A model generated the notes under the pieces. That model was not told where the DNA came from. It did not search any database and saw only the letters and a list, made by a program, of their open reading frames with translations. From positions 12,928,501 to 12,992,500 of the forward strand of contig NZ_JAQNDO010000001.1 in the NCBI RefSeq assembly GCF_028369105.1: 64,000 nt of DNA, read 5' to 3'. Source of the stretch: Polyangium mundeleinium. Its GTDB lineage: Bacteria; Myxococcota_A; Polyangia; Polyangiales; Polyangiaceae. Position numbers and translations under genes: made by a program. Below are positions 34,397-43,517 of this stretch, piece by piece; the stretch's first letter is position 1, and each line of letters begins with the position of its first letter.

Positions 34397-34422
34397 CACG
34401 CGGCAGGAGACGCGCGAAGCAC

Positions 34423-34452
34423 CTCGGCGCCCGCGCCACTCCGCGGGCGCCG
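34423..34452. terminator. perfect GC hairpin after the Bax-inhibitor gene
   Basis: A 12-bp perfect stem with a 6-base loop (arms 34423-34434 and 34441-34452) in the 64-base gap before the next gene. There is no U tract on either strand, so it is a transcript-end or RNA-stability structure rather than a classical terminator. Confidence 0.4.
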
Positions 34453-34460
34453 AATCCCCG

Positions 34461-35051
34461 ATGCGACACTGCGTTTCCACGGCCCTCTCCTTGATCGCCT
34501 GCCTTTCCCTCGTCGCTTGTGAAAAAAGCGGGAACGAGGGGGGAGCGCCGCCCGCCCCATCCATCGCCGCCGCGCCGGCCGTTCCGTCCGGAAAAACCGC
34601 TGACGTCGCGCCGAGCGCCGCCGCGCCGAGCCCGAGCGCTTCGGCCGCTGCGCCCGCCGAGCCGCCTGGGCTCGTGGGGACGTGGGAAGGCCGCTACGAC
34701 GCAAAGAAGGGCGAGGTGGAGATGCCGCCCAAAGTGAAGGACAAAGTCCGCACGAAGGACGACGGCAAGATGGCGATGGGTCCGGGGACGCTCTCCATCA
34801 CCATCGGCCCGGACGGGGAGCTGAAAGGAAAAACCTCGGGCGCGCTCGGCGCCGCGGCGCTGAGCGGCAAAGTCGAAGGCGACGAGGTGCGCGCGACGTT
34901 CTTCCCGGACGACGCGGTTGCGAAAGAAGCGATGTTCGGCATCGTCCAGGGCAAGCGCAAAGATGACAAGATCGTCGGGCGCATCCGCGTGGCGAGCGGG
35001 GATGCGTCGGTCGTGCGCGAGGCCGAAATCGAGCTGAAGAAGAAGGACTAG
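34461..35051 (+). CDS. lipoprotein, Ala/Pro tether and small beta domain
   Basis: A 196-residue lipoprotein with signal peptide and lipobox (LSLVACEK, Cys20). A Pro/Ala/Ser tether runs to about 70. The C-terminal ~125 residues are a beta-rich domain beginning LVGTWEGRYDAKKGEVEMPP. The GTWxG start with following strands resembles lipocalin-like or small beta-barrel domains, but no family is certain. It converges with the HD-GYP gene nine bases away. Confidence 0.7.
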   Translation: MRHCVSTALSLIACLSLVACEKSGNEGGAPPAPSIAAAPAVPSGKTADVAPSAAAPSPSASAAAPAEPPGLVGTWEGRYDAKKGEVEMPPKVKDKVRTKDDGKMAMGPGTLSITIGPDGELKGKTSGALGAAALSGKVEGDEVRATFFPDDAVAKEAMFGIVQGKRKDDKIVGRIRVASGDASVVREAEIELKKKD

Positions 35052-35060
35052 CGGCGCGCG

Positions 35061-37088
35061 TTATCGCGAAGACGCCGCGAGGGCCGAGTGCGGCGCGCCG
35101 GGCTGTTCGAGCACGGTCCACACCTTCGCTTCGATGAAGACGCGCACGAGGTCGGCGTCGACGTGCTGGTCTTTGACCTCGAAGCCGAGGATGTCGAGCG
35201 CGCGGTCGACGGGCACGGCCTTCTTGTAGGGCCGGTCGCTCGCGGTGAGCGCGTCGAAGATGTCGCTGACGCTCATCATCTTGGATTGCAGCGGGATTTC
35301 CTCGGCGCGCAGCCGGTGTGGATACCCCGTGCCGTTGAGGCGCTCGTGATGCGAGCCGGCGATGACGGCGACGCGGCGGAACTGTTTGCCCCAGGGGATC
35401 TGTGAAAGGAACTGGTAGGTGTGGACCACGTGGTTGCGGATTTCTTCGATCTCCGCGGGCGTGAGGGACCCACGCGCCACCGACAAACACGCGACTTCTT
35501 CGGCGCGCAGGAGCGGCACGACGTCGCCCGAGAAGTCGGTGAACGTCTCGCGCGCGATGGCCTCGATGCGCGCGAAATCGCCGCCTTTGAGGACCGAGGG
35601 CTCGTTCGCGGCGACGATGGCCGTATACGCGGCCTCGAGCTCGGCCTTGCGCGCCGATAACTCCTGATCGAGCGCGGCGAGCTCGTCGGCGCGCGCGCCG
35701 CGTTGCACGAGCCGGAGCTTGCGTTCGAGGATCTCCACCTCGTACGAGCGCGATGCGATCTCGATGCGATGGCGGATGATGGCGAGCTCGTGGGGATAGA
35801 GCTTCTTCGCCTTCACGAGGACCTGCTCGCGGACGCCGATCTTGCCGAAATCGTGCAGCAGCGAGGCGTACTCGAGCTCGCGCAGATCGTCCTTCGTCCA
35901 CGTGACGCCGCGATAGGGGCCGGCCTTGTCGCGCTCGAGCGCGCGCGCGAGCCCCACCGTGAGGAGCGCGACGCGGCGCGAGTGACCACTCGTCGTGGGA
36001 TCTCGCTGCTCGATGGCCTCGACGCTGGCGCGCACGAAACCTTCGAGCATGTGGTGGATCTCGGTATAAAGGACCGCGTTTTCCAGCGCGATGCCGGCCT
36101 GCGATCCGAGCGTGCCGACGAGCTCTTCGCTGCGCGCGTCGAAGGGGACGACCTGGTCTTCGACGTCCTCCTCGGAAAGCAGCTTGCGGTCGGCCGCCCG
36201 CTTCTTGTTGATGAGCTGGATGACGCCGATGACCTCGCCTTTGCGCGAGAGCAGCGGCATGCACAACATCGACTTCGTGCGATAGCCGATCTTCGCGTCG
36301 AACGATCGATCGAAGCCGTACGGCGATACCGCGGGCAGGTCGTAGACGTCCGCGATGTTGATCGGGCGTTTGTGGAGCGCGACGTACCCCGACATCGATC
36401 GGGGGCTCACGGGCAGCGTGAACTCGCGCGCGTCGAAGGGGACGGAGTCGTTTTGCGAGAGCTTGAAGCGCAGGGTGCGGCGCAGCGGATCCGGGTCGTC
36501 GCCTTCGACGACGTAGATGCTGCCGGCGTCGGCGCCCGTGATGAAGCGGCTCTTCTCCAGGATGAGCGAGAGCAGTTTGTCGAGCTCGCGCTCGGTGGTG
36601 ATGGCCTTGGCAATCTCGATGAGCTCGCCGAGCTCGTAACGATAGCGGTTCAGCCATTTGCCGCGCGCCTCGGCGCGGGCCTTCGACTCGAGTAGCTCGC
36701 AGACGTTGTGGATGGCGACGTAGAGTTCGTCGGCGCTCGGATCGGGGCTGACGAGCGCGCCGAGGCCGCGGTTCAAAGCGCCCGCGACGTCGCTGATGGC
36801 GGGGCTGCCGACGAGGACGAGCATGGCCTCGCCCGAAGCGAGCTTGTGCGCGAAGGGGCGGAGCACTTCGCGGCCGCGGTCCCAGAGCGAGCCGGGCGCG
36901 AGCACCGCGAAGAGCCTGTCGCTCCGCACCGTGACGAGCAAAGGATGCGGCCGGACGACGGTGCGATCGGAGAGGCGCGCGTCCGACATGAGGCGCGCTT
37001 CGATGAGGTTCATCGTGGTCAGCGCGTCGCGGCCGTATCGCGTCGAGCTCCGGGCAGCGTCGTTTGCCCCGTCGAGGAAAAGGCTCAC
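35061..37088 (-). CDS. GAF / HD-GYP c-di-GMP phosphodiesterase
   Basis: A 675-residue soluble protein. Residues 45-135 resemble a degenerate receiver-like domain. GAF is at about 165-343. The HD-GYP domain carries H369, the HD pair H412-D413 (LLHDFGKIG) and the signature [11 protein letters not shown] at 580-590. A lysine-rich, helical insertion of about 100 residues (about 443-545) separates the HD and GYP parts, longer than in most members. The metal ligands are present, so c-di-GMP hydrolysis is likely. The start is GTG at 37088, overlapping the phoH stop as GTGA, so synthesis is coupled to phoH. Confidence 0.9.
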   Translation of the reverse strand: MSLFLDGANDAARSSTRYGRDALTTMNLIEARLMSDARLSDRTVVRPHPLLVTVRSDRLFAVLAPGSLWDRGREVLRPFAHKLASGEAMLVLVGSPAISDVAGALNRGLGALVSPDPSADELYVAIHNVCELLESKARAEARGKWLNRYRYELGELIEIAKAITTERELDKLLSLILEKSRFITGADAGSIYVVEGDDPDPLRRTLRFKLSQNDSVPFDAREFTLPVSPRSMSGYVALHKRPINIADVYDLPAVSPYGFDRSFDAKIGYRTKSMLCMPLLSRKGEVIGVIQLINKKRAADRKLLSEEDVEDQVVPFDARSEELVGTLGSQAGIALENAVLYTEIHHMLEGFVRASVEAIEQRDPTTSGHSRRVALLTVGLARALERDKAGPYRGVTWTKDDLRELEYASLLHDFGKIGVREQVLVKAKKLYPHELAIIRHRIEIASRSYEVEILERKLRLVQRGARADELAALDQELSARKAELEAAYTAIVAANEPSVLKGGDFARIEAIARETFTDFSGDVVPLLRAEEVACLSVARGSLTPAEIEEIRNHVVHTYQFLSQIPWGKQFRRVAVIAGSHHERLNGTGYPHRLRAEEIPLQSKMMSVSDIFDALTASDRPYKKAVPVDRALDILGFEVKDQHVDADLVRVFIEAKVWTVLEQPGAPHSALAASSR

Positions 37089-38182
37089 GAGGCCGCCCCT
37101 TTTTCGCGAGGTTCGTCCGCGGCATCGGGGTTCGCCGGGGTCGATTGCGCCGCGGCCGGTCCGTCGCGTCGATCCCGCTCGCGTTCTTTTTCTGCGCGCC
37201 GGGCCGCGACCTCCTGATCACGTTTCTCGTAGGCGACGATGATGCGTTGCACGAGCGGATGGCGGACCACGTCGACCTCGGTGAAGTGACATATCGCGAT
37301 GCCGTCGATCCCCGCGAGCAGCTCCCGCGCTTCGGCGAGGCCGCTGCGGGCGCCGTGCGGCAGATCGACCTGCGTGACGTCGCCCGTGACGACCGCGCGT
37401 GACGAGTAGCCGAGGCGGGTCAGGAACATGCGCATCTGATCACTCGTCGCGTTCTGCGCTTCGTCGAGGATGACGAAGGAATCGTTCAGCGTGCGGCCAC
37501 GCATGAACGCGAGCGGCGCGACCTCGATCTGCCCGCGCGAGACGAGTCCGGAGGCTTTGTCGGCATCCATCATGTCGTGCAAAGCATCATAGAGCGGACG
37601 GAGGTACGGGTTTACTTTCTCGGCGAGGTCGCCCGGCAGAAACCCGAGCCGCTCGCCCGCTTCGACGGCGGGCCGCGTGAGGATGATGCGTTTCACCCGC
37701 CGTTCGAGGAGCGCGTGTACCGCCATGGCCATGGCGAGGTACGTCTTGCCCGTACCGGCCGGTCCTATGCCGAACGTCATGTCGTGCGTACGGATCGCCT
37801 GAATGTATCGCTTTTGCGCGATCGTCTTGGCGGTGACGGGCCTGCGCCGCGCAGTCACGAGCACGACGTCTTCGAAGAGCTCGCGCAGCGTGAGCGCGGG
37901 GTCGTCGTGGAGGGCTTGCACGGCGCGCACATAATCTTGCGCGTCGAGCACGGCGCCGCCGCGCAGGAGCTGGGCCGCCTCGGCGAGGAATCGCTCGGCG
38001 AGCGCGACTGCGTCAGCGTCGCCGGCGAGGCGAATGATGTTGCCCCGCAGGCTCGCGTCGATGCCGAGGGTCCTCGCCACGGACTTCAAGTGTTCACTCG
38101 CAGGACCGGCGAGCGAGACGAGCGTGGCGTTGTCGAGCACCTCGACGTCTGCCGTGATCCGAATGGGCGTGCTGCTGCTCAT
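37085..38182 (-). CDS. phoH: PhoH-family ATPase (PhoH-like protein YbeZ type)
   Basis: A 365-residue protein with a KH-like N-terminal region (about 10-75) and a P-loop ATPase core: [11 protein letters not shown] at 138-148, [18 protein letters not shown], and Walker [10 protein letters not shown]. The C-terminus is a charged, Pro/Ala-rich tail of about 45 residues. YbeZ-type PhoH proteins act with the endonuclease YbeY in RNA maturation; ybeY is not next to it here. The ATG at 38182 is chosen because the family N-terminus begins there. It overlaps the HD-GYP gene and is divergent from the porin gene across 114 bases. Confidence 0.92.
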   Translation of the reverse strand: MSSSTPIRITADVEVLDNATLVSLAGPASEHLKSVARTLGIDASLRGNIIRLAGDADAVALAERFLAEAAQLLRGGAVLDAQDYVRAVQALHDDPALTLRELFEDVVLVTARRRPVTAKTIAQKRYIQAIRTHDMTFGIGPAGTGKTYLAMAMAVHALLERRVKRIILTRPAVEAGERLGFLPGDLAEKVNPYLRPLYDALHDMMDADKASGLVSRGQIEVAPLAFMRGRTLNDSFVILDEAQNATSDQMRMFLTRLGYSSRAVVTGDVTQVDLPHGARSGLAEARELLAGIDGIAICHFTEVDVVRHPLVQRIIVAYEKRDQEVAARRAEKERERDRRDGPAAAQSTPANPDAADEPREKGAAS

Positions 38183-38296
38183 GGTTGGAACCGTCGCTTC
38201 CTCCGTGCGACCCCGACCGCGCGTGGCTTGACCGTCCGCGCGTCGCATGCGAGCGTCGTGCCCGCCTGTCGGGCGCGAAGCCGGAAACATTCGCGA

Positions 38297-40156
38297 ATGC
38301 TGCATAGGAAAAGCCGGGACACGAAGCGCCTCGAGGGAGGCCTCCGCGGGAGCATAGCCAAGGCGGTGCTCTCCGGCGCGCTCGCGTGTGTTTTTTCTGT
38401 CCCGCCGGCGCTCGCGCAAGTCCCGCCGGCGCCGCCGGGTCCTGGCCCCAAGCCAGCAGGGGAAGGAAAAACCCAGGTTGATCCGGCGGCGCCCAAGCCC
38501 ACGGGGATCGTGCCGCGGCCCCTCGTGCGGCCGAACGCGTTGATTCCACCGCCCGGCCCTCCGCCGCCGCCGCCCGCCGGCAAAACACCACCTGCGATCA
38601 CGCCGCCGCCCGCGCCCGTGCAGCCGTTTCCGATCGAGGTCGACGTGCCGACACGCACGGAGCCGCGGATGGCGCTGGCCGGTTTTCAAGGCGGAATTTT
38701 TCTTCGAGATCCCTCGGACGACATCCGCGTGTATGTCCGGGGCCGCCTGCACCTCGATTTCCATTCCTTCCTCGGTGGGGGCGCAGCCGACCTGCCCGCC
38801 GAGGAGGGCGGCGCGCTGCTCGCGCCTCGTTTTTTTGCCCGCCGTGCTCGTATCGAGCTCGCCGCTGACCTCTTCCGTCGATGGTTTGCCCTGGTCGGGG
38901 TGGATTTTGGCGGGCAGCCCATAACGAACCCGATGGGCGACGTGCAGCCACCCACGTTGCCGCCCGGACAAGCGCCGCTCCAGGCGTGGACGCGCTTCGC
39001 GCCGCCGCAGTCCGTCGGGCCGGCGGCGCAGCTCGCGAACGTGTACATCGACTACACGCTCCTCCGTCAGTTTCACGTGATGCTCGGGCAACACCAGGCG
39101 CCGTTTTCCCTGGAGAACCGCACGGGCAACGATCAGCACCCGTGGATGGAGCGCGTGCTGCCGATTCGAGCGTTCGTCCAGCCGAACGGCAAGGAAATCG
39201 GCATGACGATCTGGGGCGACATCAACGAGGCGCAAACCCTGAGCTACGAGCTCGGCCTCTTCGTTGGTGACGGACCGAATCGACCGCAGGTCGACAGCTA
39301 CCCCGATTTCATCGGCCGCATCGTGGTGCGCCCGTTCGCCCGGGGCACGCCGGTCGCGAAGGAGGACGCGCCTTCGGGTTTGTCGAAATCCTTCTCTCGC
39401 GCGCACATCGGCGTGAGCATGCAACGGGGCGCGCGCGACCCGGCGTTCGTCGCGTACGACTATCCGGCGATCACGACGGCGCAGGGGTTCGCATTGTGGG
39501 ATCCGCGGTACCTCGACACGCGCGGCAGGCTCATGCGGGTGCTGCCGTCGGGCGCGCAAAACCGCATCGGCGGCGAGCTCCGCGTGCCGATCGATCGGTA
39601 CGAGCTGCGCGCCGAGGCGTACTGGGTCGACAACGGGACGCGCGAGGCGATCGACGGGCTCGCGTTCGAACACACCGCGCGGCTCGGGAATGTCGAGGGC
39701 GTGGGCTGGTATGTGCATGCCTCGGCGTGGCCGATCGGGGATGCGTTCGTGAACGGCGAACCGGGTTTTTCCCGGCCACCCAGGCTCGATCTGTCCGGCG
39801 CGACGCCCAAAAAGAGCTACGACGATCGGCGCGGCCTCGAGGTGATGGCGATCGTGGCGGGTGTACAGGCGCGATACGACGGCGCTGCGCGCGGGGGCGA
39901 CTACGATGCGGCGACGCCGGGCGCGCCCGGGCGGACGTCGAAGATCTCCGTTGTGCAGCTCGGCCTCGGCGCGACGTACTGGCACACGCGGTTCGTCCGG
40001 GTGTCGGTGAACTGGCTCGCCTACCACACGCCGGGGAGCGGCGCGGGGGAGAACCTCGCGCTCGTGCCGGGGAATTTGCTGGGGGATGCGGAGAATCCCG
40101 CGCGATCCGCGGCGTGGATGCACGAGCTCGGCGCGCGCGCGGCCGTGAACTTCTGA
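38297..40156 (+). CDS. OprO/OprP-type porin with Pro-rich N-terminus
   Basis: A 619-residue outer-membrane protein. A signal peptide (about 1-40, ending PPALA) is followed by a long Pro-rich periplasmic segment (to about 115). A beta-barrel of the phosphate-selective porin O/P family follows: [36 protein letters not shown], and [20 protein letters not shown] typical of the family. It ends in Phe, as outer-membrane barrels do (RAAVNF). Anion specificity cannot be read from the sequence. ATG 38297 begins the signal peptide; the ribosome site is weak. Confidence 0.85.
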   Translation: MLHRKSRDTKRLEGGLRGSIAKAVLSGALACVFSVPPALAQVPPAPPGPGPKPAGEGKTQVDPAAPKPTGIVPRPLVRPNALIPPPGPPPPPPAGKTPPAITPPPAPVQPFPIEVDVPTRTEPRMALAGFQGGIFLRDPSDDIRVYVRGRLHLDFHSFLGGGAADLPAEEGGALLAPRFFARRARIELAADLFRRWFALVGVDFGGQPITNPMGDVQPPTLPPGQAPLQAWTRFAPPQSVGPAAQLANVYIDYTLLRQFHVMLGQHQAPFSLENRTGNDQHPWMERVLPIRAFVQPNGKEIGMTIWGDINEAQTLSYELGLFVGDGPNRPQVDSYPDFIGRIVVRPFARGTPVAKEDAPSGLSKSFSRAHIGVSMQRGARDPAFVAYDYPAITTAQGFALWDPRYLDTRGRLMRVLPSGAQNRIGGELRVPIDRYELRAEAYWVDNGTREAIDGLAFEHTARLGNVEGVGWYVHASAWPIGDAFVNGEPGFSRPPRLDLSGATPKKSYDDRRGLEVMAIVAGVQARYDGAARGGDYDAATPGAPGRTSKISVVQLGLGATYWHTRFVRVSVNWLAYHTPGSGAGENLALVPGNLLGDAENPARSAAWMHELGARAAVNF

Positions 40157-40220
40157 GGCGGACCGGTCGTACAACAATTTTGGCCCAGCCCCACGCCGCG
40201 CGTTAAGGCCCGAGGAGCCA

Positions 40221-41501
40221 ATGCGTCAGTGGATCGCCATCGGTGCCGCCGTGGGCCTCGTCGCCGTCACGCTCCCCATGCTGCGCAAGCATGACGTGGA
40301 GCTCGCGGGCCTCCTCGCAAAAAGCAAAATCGAAACGAACGGAGGGCCCGTCGTCACGCGGGAGGTGACGCCACCCCCCCTGACGGACATCGACCTGACG
40401 CGGATCGACGATCGCGGAAACATCGCGATCGCCCCGGCCCACGGCAATCGCAGGGCCGAGCTCACGGTGGTGCCGAAGTACCAGCGCGCTGCGGTGGCGC
40501 TCTTGCGCAGCGGGCACGTGCCCGAGGGCGCCGTCGTGATGACCGACATCAAGACGGGTCGGGTGCTCGCGTGGGCGAGCTACGTGGATCAAGGCGCGAT
40601 GCACGACGTCGCGGCGGAGGCGACGGCGCCTTCGGCGAGCGTGTTCAAGATCGTGACTGCGACGGCGCTCGTGGAGCACGCCGGGCTCGGGCCGAACACG
40701 AAGCAGTGTTACTCGGGCGGCGAGCACGCGATCACCGCGAAGGACATGATCGACAACAAGAAGCGCGACAAGTGGTGCGCCACGCTCGCGCAGGCGATGG
40801 GCCGCAGCTTGAACACGGTGTTCGCGCGGCTCGCGGCCAAGAACCTCGATCGCAACGAGCTCGAAGGGACGGCGCAGAAGCTCGGCTGGGGGCAGGACAT
40901 CCCGTTCGACGTGAAGCTCGCGCAGAGCACGATCACGCTGCCCGAAGACGACCTCGGCTTCGCCCGCACGGCCGCGGGCTTCTGGAACACGACGCTCTCG
41001 CCGTTCCAGGGCGCGAACCTGGCGACGACGATCGCGAACGGCGGCGAGATGGTGCGCCTGTCGATCGTGTCGAACGTGAAGGACGAGGACGGCGAGATCT
41101 ACAAGGGTCCCACGGTCCGCATGCCCCTCAAGCGCGTGATGAGCGAGCAGACGGCCCGGGCGATCACGTCGATGATGGAAGAGACCGTCGACTCGGGGAC
41201 GAGCTACAAGTCGTTCCACGACCGAGCGGGCAGGGCCTACCTGCCGGACATTCGCATCGCGGGGAAGACCGGCACGCTGACGAAGCCGACGGCCGAGGGC
41301 CCGTTCTACACGTGGTGGGTGGGCTTCGCGCCGAGCGACAAACCCGAGGTCGCGCTGTCGGTGCTCGTGGCGAACGGCGCGAAATGGCGCGTGAAGGCGA
41401 CACACGTGGCCTCCGACATGCTGCGCGTGTACTTCGCGGACAAAAACGCGCCCGGCGTGCGGAGCCCGTTCGATTCCGGGTCCGTGGCGCGGCGCGACTA
41501 A
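40221..41501 (+). CDS. class B penicillin-binding protein (transpeptidase), minimal form
   Basis: A 426-residue protein with an N-terminal membrane anchor (about 5-20), a short linker and the transpeptidase domain. Active-site motifs: S140-V-F-K143, S196-L-N198 and KTGT in [10 protein letters not shown]. It lacks the long dimerisation domain of FtsI/PbpA and has only about 90 residues before the catalytic domain. It should crosslink peptidoglycan in the periplasm. The gene is 64 bases after the porin gene and overlaps the convergent thymidine kinase gene by four bases. Confidence 0.9.
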   Translation: MRQWIAIGAAVGLVAVTLPMLRKHDVELAGLLAKSKIETNGGPVVTREVTPPPLTDIDLTRIDDRGNIAIAPAHGNRRAELTVVPKYQRAAVALLRSGHVPEGAVVMTDIKTGRVLAWASYVDQGAMHDVAAEATAPSASVFKIVTATALVEHAGLGPNTKQCYSGGEHAITAKDMIDNKKRDKWCATLAQAMGRSLNTVFARLAAKNLDRNELEGTAQKLGWGQDIPFDVKLAQSTITLPEDDLGFARTAAGFWNTTLSPFQGANLATTIANGGEMVRLSIVSNVKDEDGEIYKGPTVRMPLKRVMSEQTARAITSMMEETVDSGTSYKSFHDRAGRAYLPDIRIAGKTGTLTKPTAEGPFYTWWVGFAPSDKPEVALSVLVANGAKWRVKATHVASDMLRVYFADKNAPGVRSPFDSGSVARRD

Positions 41502-42079
41502 AACTCGGTGCGGGGCACGTCGCGTGCCTCGAAGCAGCCGCGGCAGCGCGCCTCATAGCTCTCGGCGCCGCCGACGAGCACCGTGGTGGCCTTGGGGATG
41601 AGCCGCTGCGAGCGGCTCGCAGGGCCGCCGCAGACGGCGCAGACGGCGTGCACCTTCGTGACCTCCTCGGCGATGGCCATGAGCTCGGGCATCGGGGGGA
41701 AGGGGCGGCCGAGGTAGTCCTGGTCGAGGCCGGCCGCGATGACACGCAAGCCACGATTGGCGAGTTTGTCGCAGACCTCGATGATGCCTCGATCGAAGAA
41801 CTGCGCCTCGTCGATGGCGACGACGTCGGTCTCGTCGAGGACGCGCTCCTCGATGCTCGCGCTCGTGCCGACGGCGACGGCCTCGACGCTCACGGCCTCG
41901 TGGCTGACGATGCGGTGTGCGTCGTACCGATCGTCGATGCGAGGCTTGAACGCCTGCACGCGCTGGCGAGCGAGGATGGCGCGCTTGATGCGCCGGATAA
42001 GTTCCTCGGTTTTTCCACTGAACATCGAGCCCGTGATGACTTCGACGGACCCGGTCGGACGAGCAGGTACCCCGCGCAC
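41498..42079 (-). CDS. tdk: thymidine kinase, type II
   Basis: A 193-residue enzyme phosphorylating thymidine. P-loop GSMFSGKT at 17-24, DEAQFF (catalytic Glu) in the middle, and structural zinc cysteines CAVCGG and CRGC near the C-terminus. The start is uncertain: the frame is open far upstream without ATG nearby, and GTG at 42079 gives the normal ~12 residues before the first strand. No clear ribosome site decides it. Confidence 0.92.
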   Translation of the reverse strand: MRGVPARPTGSVEVITGSMFSGKTEELIRRIKRAILARQRVQAFKPRIDDRYDAHRIVSHEAVSVEAVAVGTSASIEERVLDETDVVAIDEAQFFDRGIIEVCDKLANRGLRVIAAGLDQDYLGRPFPPMPELMAIAEEVTKVHAVCAVCGGPASRSQRLIPKATTVLVGGAESYEARCRGCFEARDVPRTEF

Positions 42080-42356
42080 GGGCGGAGACAGACCGCGGAC
42101 GGCGGAAAGAGGCAAGGGGAAACGGCAGGCATGGGGAGACGTGTCCCCGAGCCCCGCGCATGACGCGCATCGGAATGGCCAGGATCTCGGGGAATTTCGG
42201 AGGTTTGTGGGAGCCTCGTCGCTCGATGAAAACCCTCCCGAGGCGAAGCATGCGTCGCGTCGTTGGCGGATTTGCAAAGACGCGCGCTGGACGGACGCGC
42301 GGAAATCAGGCGCCGCCTTTGTGCAGCTTGTGCCCGTCTCGCGAGTGCATGCTAGG

Positions 42357-42620
42357 ATGGCTGCTGTGCAAGTTGTGCTCCGCAAGCTCGGCCGTGGCTC
42401 CCGCGCCGTCGTCGGTCGACTGGTACGTGCTCCGCGGAAAGGCTCCGTCGTCGTGATCGAGTTTTCCGACGGGATGCACGAATACGTGACGACGCCGGTC
42501 AAGCGGGTCCTCCGGCTCGCGGGGCGGGAAGTTTTCTACATCGAGACGGTGAACTCCCGGTATCGCCTCGAGGTCCGCGGCCGTGAGGTCGCCCTCGACG
42601 GAGCGGTCGGCGGGAGCTGA
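42357..42620 (+). CDS. small conserved-looking protein, unknown
   Basis: An 87-residue basic protein. Three strand-rich blocks ([54 protein letters not shown]) have clear protein character and high third-position GC. ATG 42357 is the first good start; TAGG lies just before it, so the ribosome site is weak. It stands alone between tdk and another small gene. No function is assigned. Confidence 0.6.
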   Translation: MAAVQVVLRKLGRGSRAVVGRLVRAPRKGSVVVIEFSDGMHEYVTTPVKRVLRLAGREVFYIETVNSRYRLEVRGREVALDGAVGGS

Positions 42621-42768
42621 CGAGCCCACCTCGATCGCTACCCAAATCCTTGCGGGCGGGTCCCTTCTTGGGCAGATTTGCCGCCCGTTTTTCAGACCGA
42701 ACGACGGGGCTTCCGCAGCCGTAGCTGCGCAAAGGCCCCAAGACGCATCCCCCGAGGAGTCACACGCG

Positions 42769-42933
42769 ATGGGTTACCGTGATCGCCGCAGCTCAATCAA
42801 GATGAGGCGCCGCAAGGCACAGGCGAAGAAGAAGGCACGCGCCAAGGCCCCGAAGGTCGAGCAGACCACGCAGGAGACCGCAGCGCCGAAGAAGTCGCGC
42901 AAGGCCGCTGCGGCGCCTGCGGCTGCTAGCTGA
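42769..42933 (+). CDS. 54-residue Lys/Arg-rich protein
   Basis: Begins MGYRDRRSSIKMRRRKAQ and continues as a Lys/Ala run with a short acidic/Thr break, ending KKSRKAAAAPAAAS. GAGGAG lies nine bases before the ATG. The composition suggests a nucleic-acid-binding or ribosome-associated peptide. It is followed by a strong hairpin. Confidence 0.65.
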   Translation: MGYRDRRSSIKMRRRKAQAKKKARAKAPKVEQTTQETAAPKKSRKAAAAPAAAS

Positions 42934-42952
42934 ACGACTCCTTCACCCCCTG

Positions 42953-42976
42953 CCCCTCTCCCTCGCGGGAGAGGGG
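42953..42976. repeat. REP-like perfect hairpin between convergent genes
   Basis: A 10-bp perfect stem (CCCCTCTCCC / GGGAGAGGGG) with a TCGC loop. This sequence type is a common palindromic intergenic element in GC-rich proteobacteria. It lies where two convergent genes end and could block readthrough or exonucleases, though no U tract follows. Confidence 0.5.
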
Positions 42977-43002
42977 TGGATGAGGCGAGGGCCTCAAAGG
43001 TT

Positions 43003-43464
43003 TTACAAACCGTCCCTTGCGCTGCCGGGTTCGCCCTTGGGCGTGTCCGTGTCCGCGGGACGATCGAGGAGCGCCGTGTCGCCCGAGGCGCACTCCTCTG
43101 TGTCGACGTGCCAGCCGCTCGCGTTGCGCCACTTCTGGACGAGCTCGGTGGTGCGGAGCTCGGCTTCGTCGGGGCGTTGCCACTCGACACGCACGCGCAC
43201 CTCGGCTTCGTCGCGGGTCTTCATGCGGACGTCCGCAAGCTCGAGATCCAGGACGCGCACGCGGTCGCCCCAGGACGCATGACGCTTCGCCCATGCGTCG
43301 CGCGCCTTCACCGCGACGTGCTCGCGCGCGAGGTCCATGCGGCCGAAACGCAGCGCCGTGTTGTGGTCGTACGCGGCGTCCATGAGTTTGTCCGTCGGCG
43401 TATTGGGCATGACGCAGCCGAGCGGGGCGAGCGCGAGGAGAAGGAGGGCGAGGGGGCGGCGCAC
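43003..43464 (-). CDS. small lipoprotein
   Basis: A 153-residue protein. GTG 43464 opens a short signal peptide with lipobox (LAPLGC, Cys17). The mature part is a single mixed domain (DAAYDHNTALRFGRMDLARE, then RVRVEWQRPDEAELRTTELV) that resembles small periplasmic NTF2-like or DUF-type lipoproteins, but no family is certain. It lies 53 bases after the protease-barrel gene and is probably the last gene of that operon. Confidence 0.7.
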   Translation of the reverse strand: MRRPLALLLLALAPLGCVMPNTPTDKLMDAAYDHNTALRFGRMDLAREHVAVKARDAWAKRHASWGDRVRVLDLELADVRMKTRDEAEVRVRVEWQRPDEAELRTTELVQKWRNASGWHVDTEECASGDTALLDRPADTDTPKGEPGSARDGL

Positions 43465-43517
43465 GTGCCGAAGAGACGCCTTGCACGAGGATCGGGGCAA
43501 GTTCTTGGCCTTTCTCG

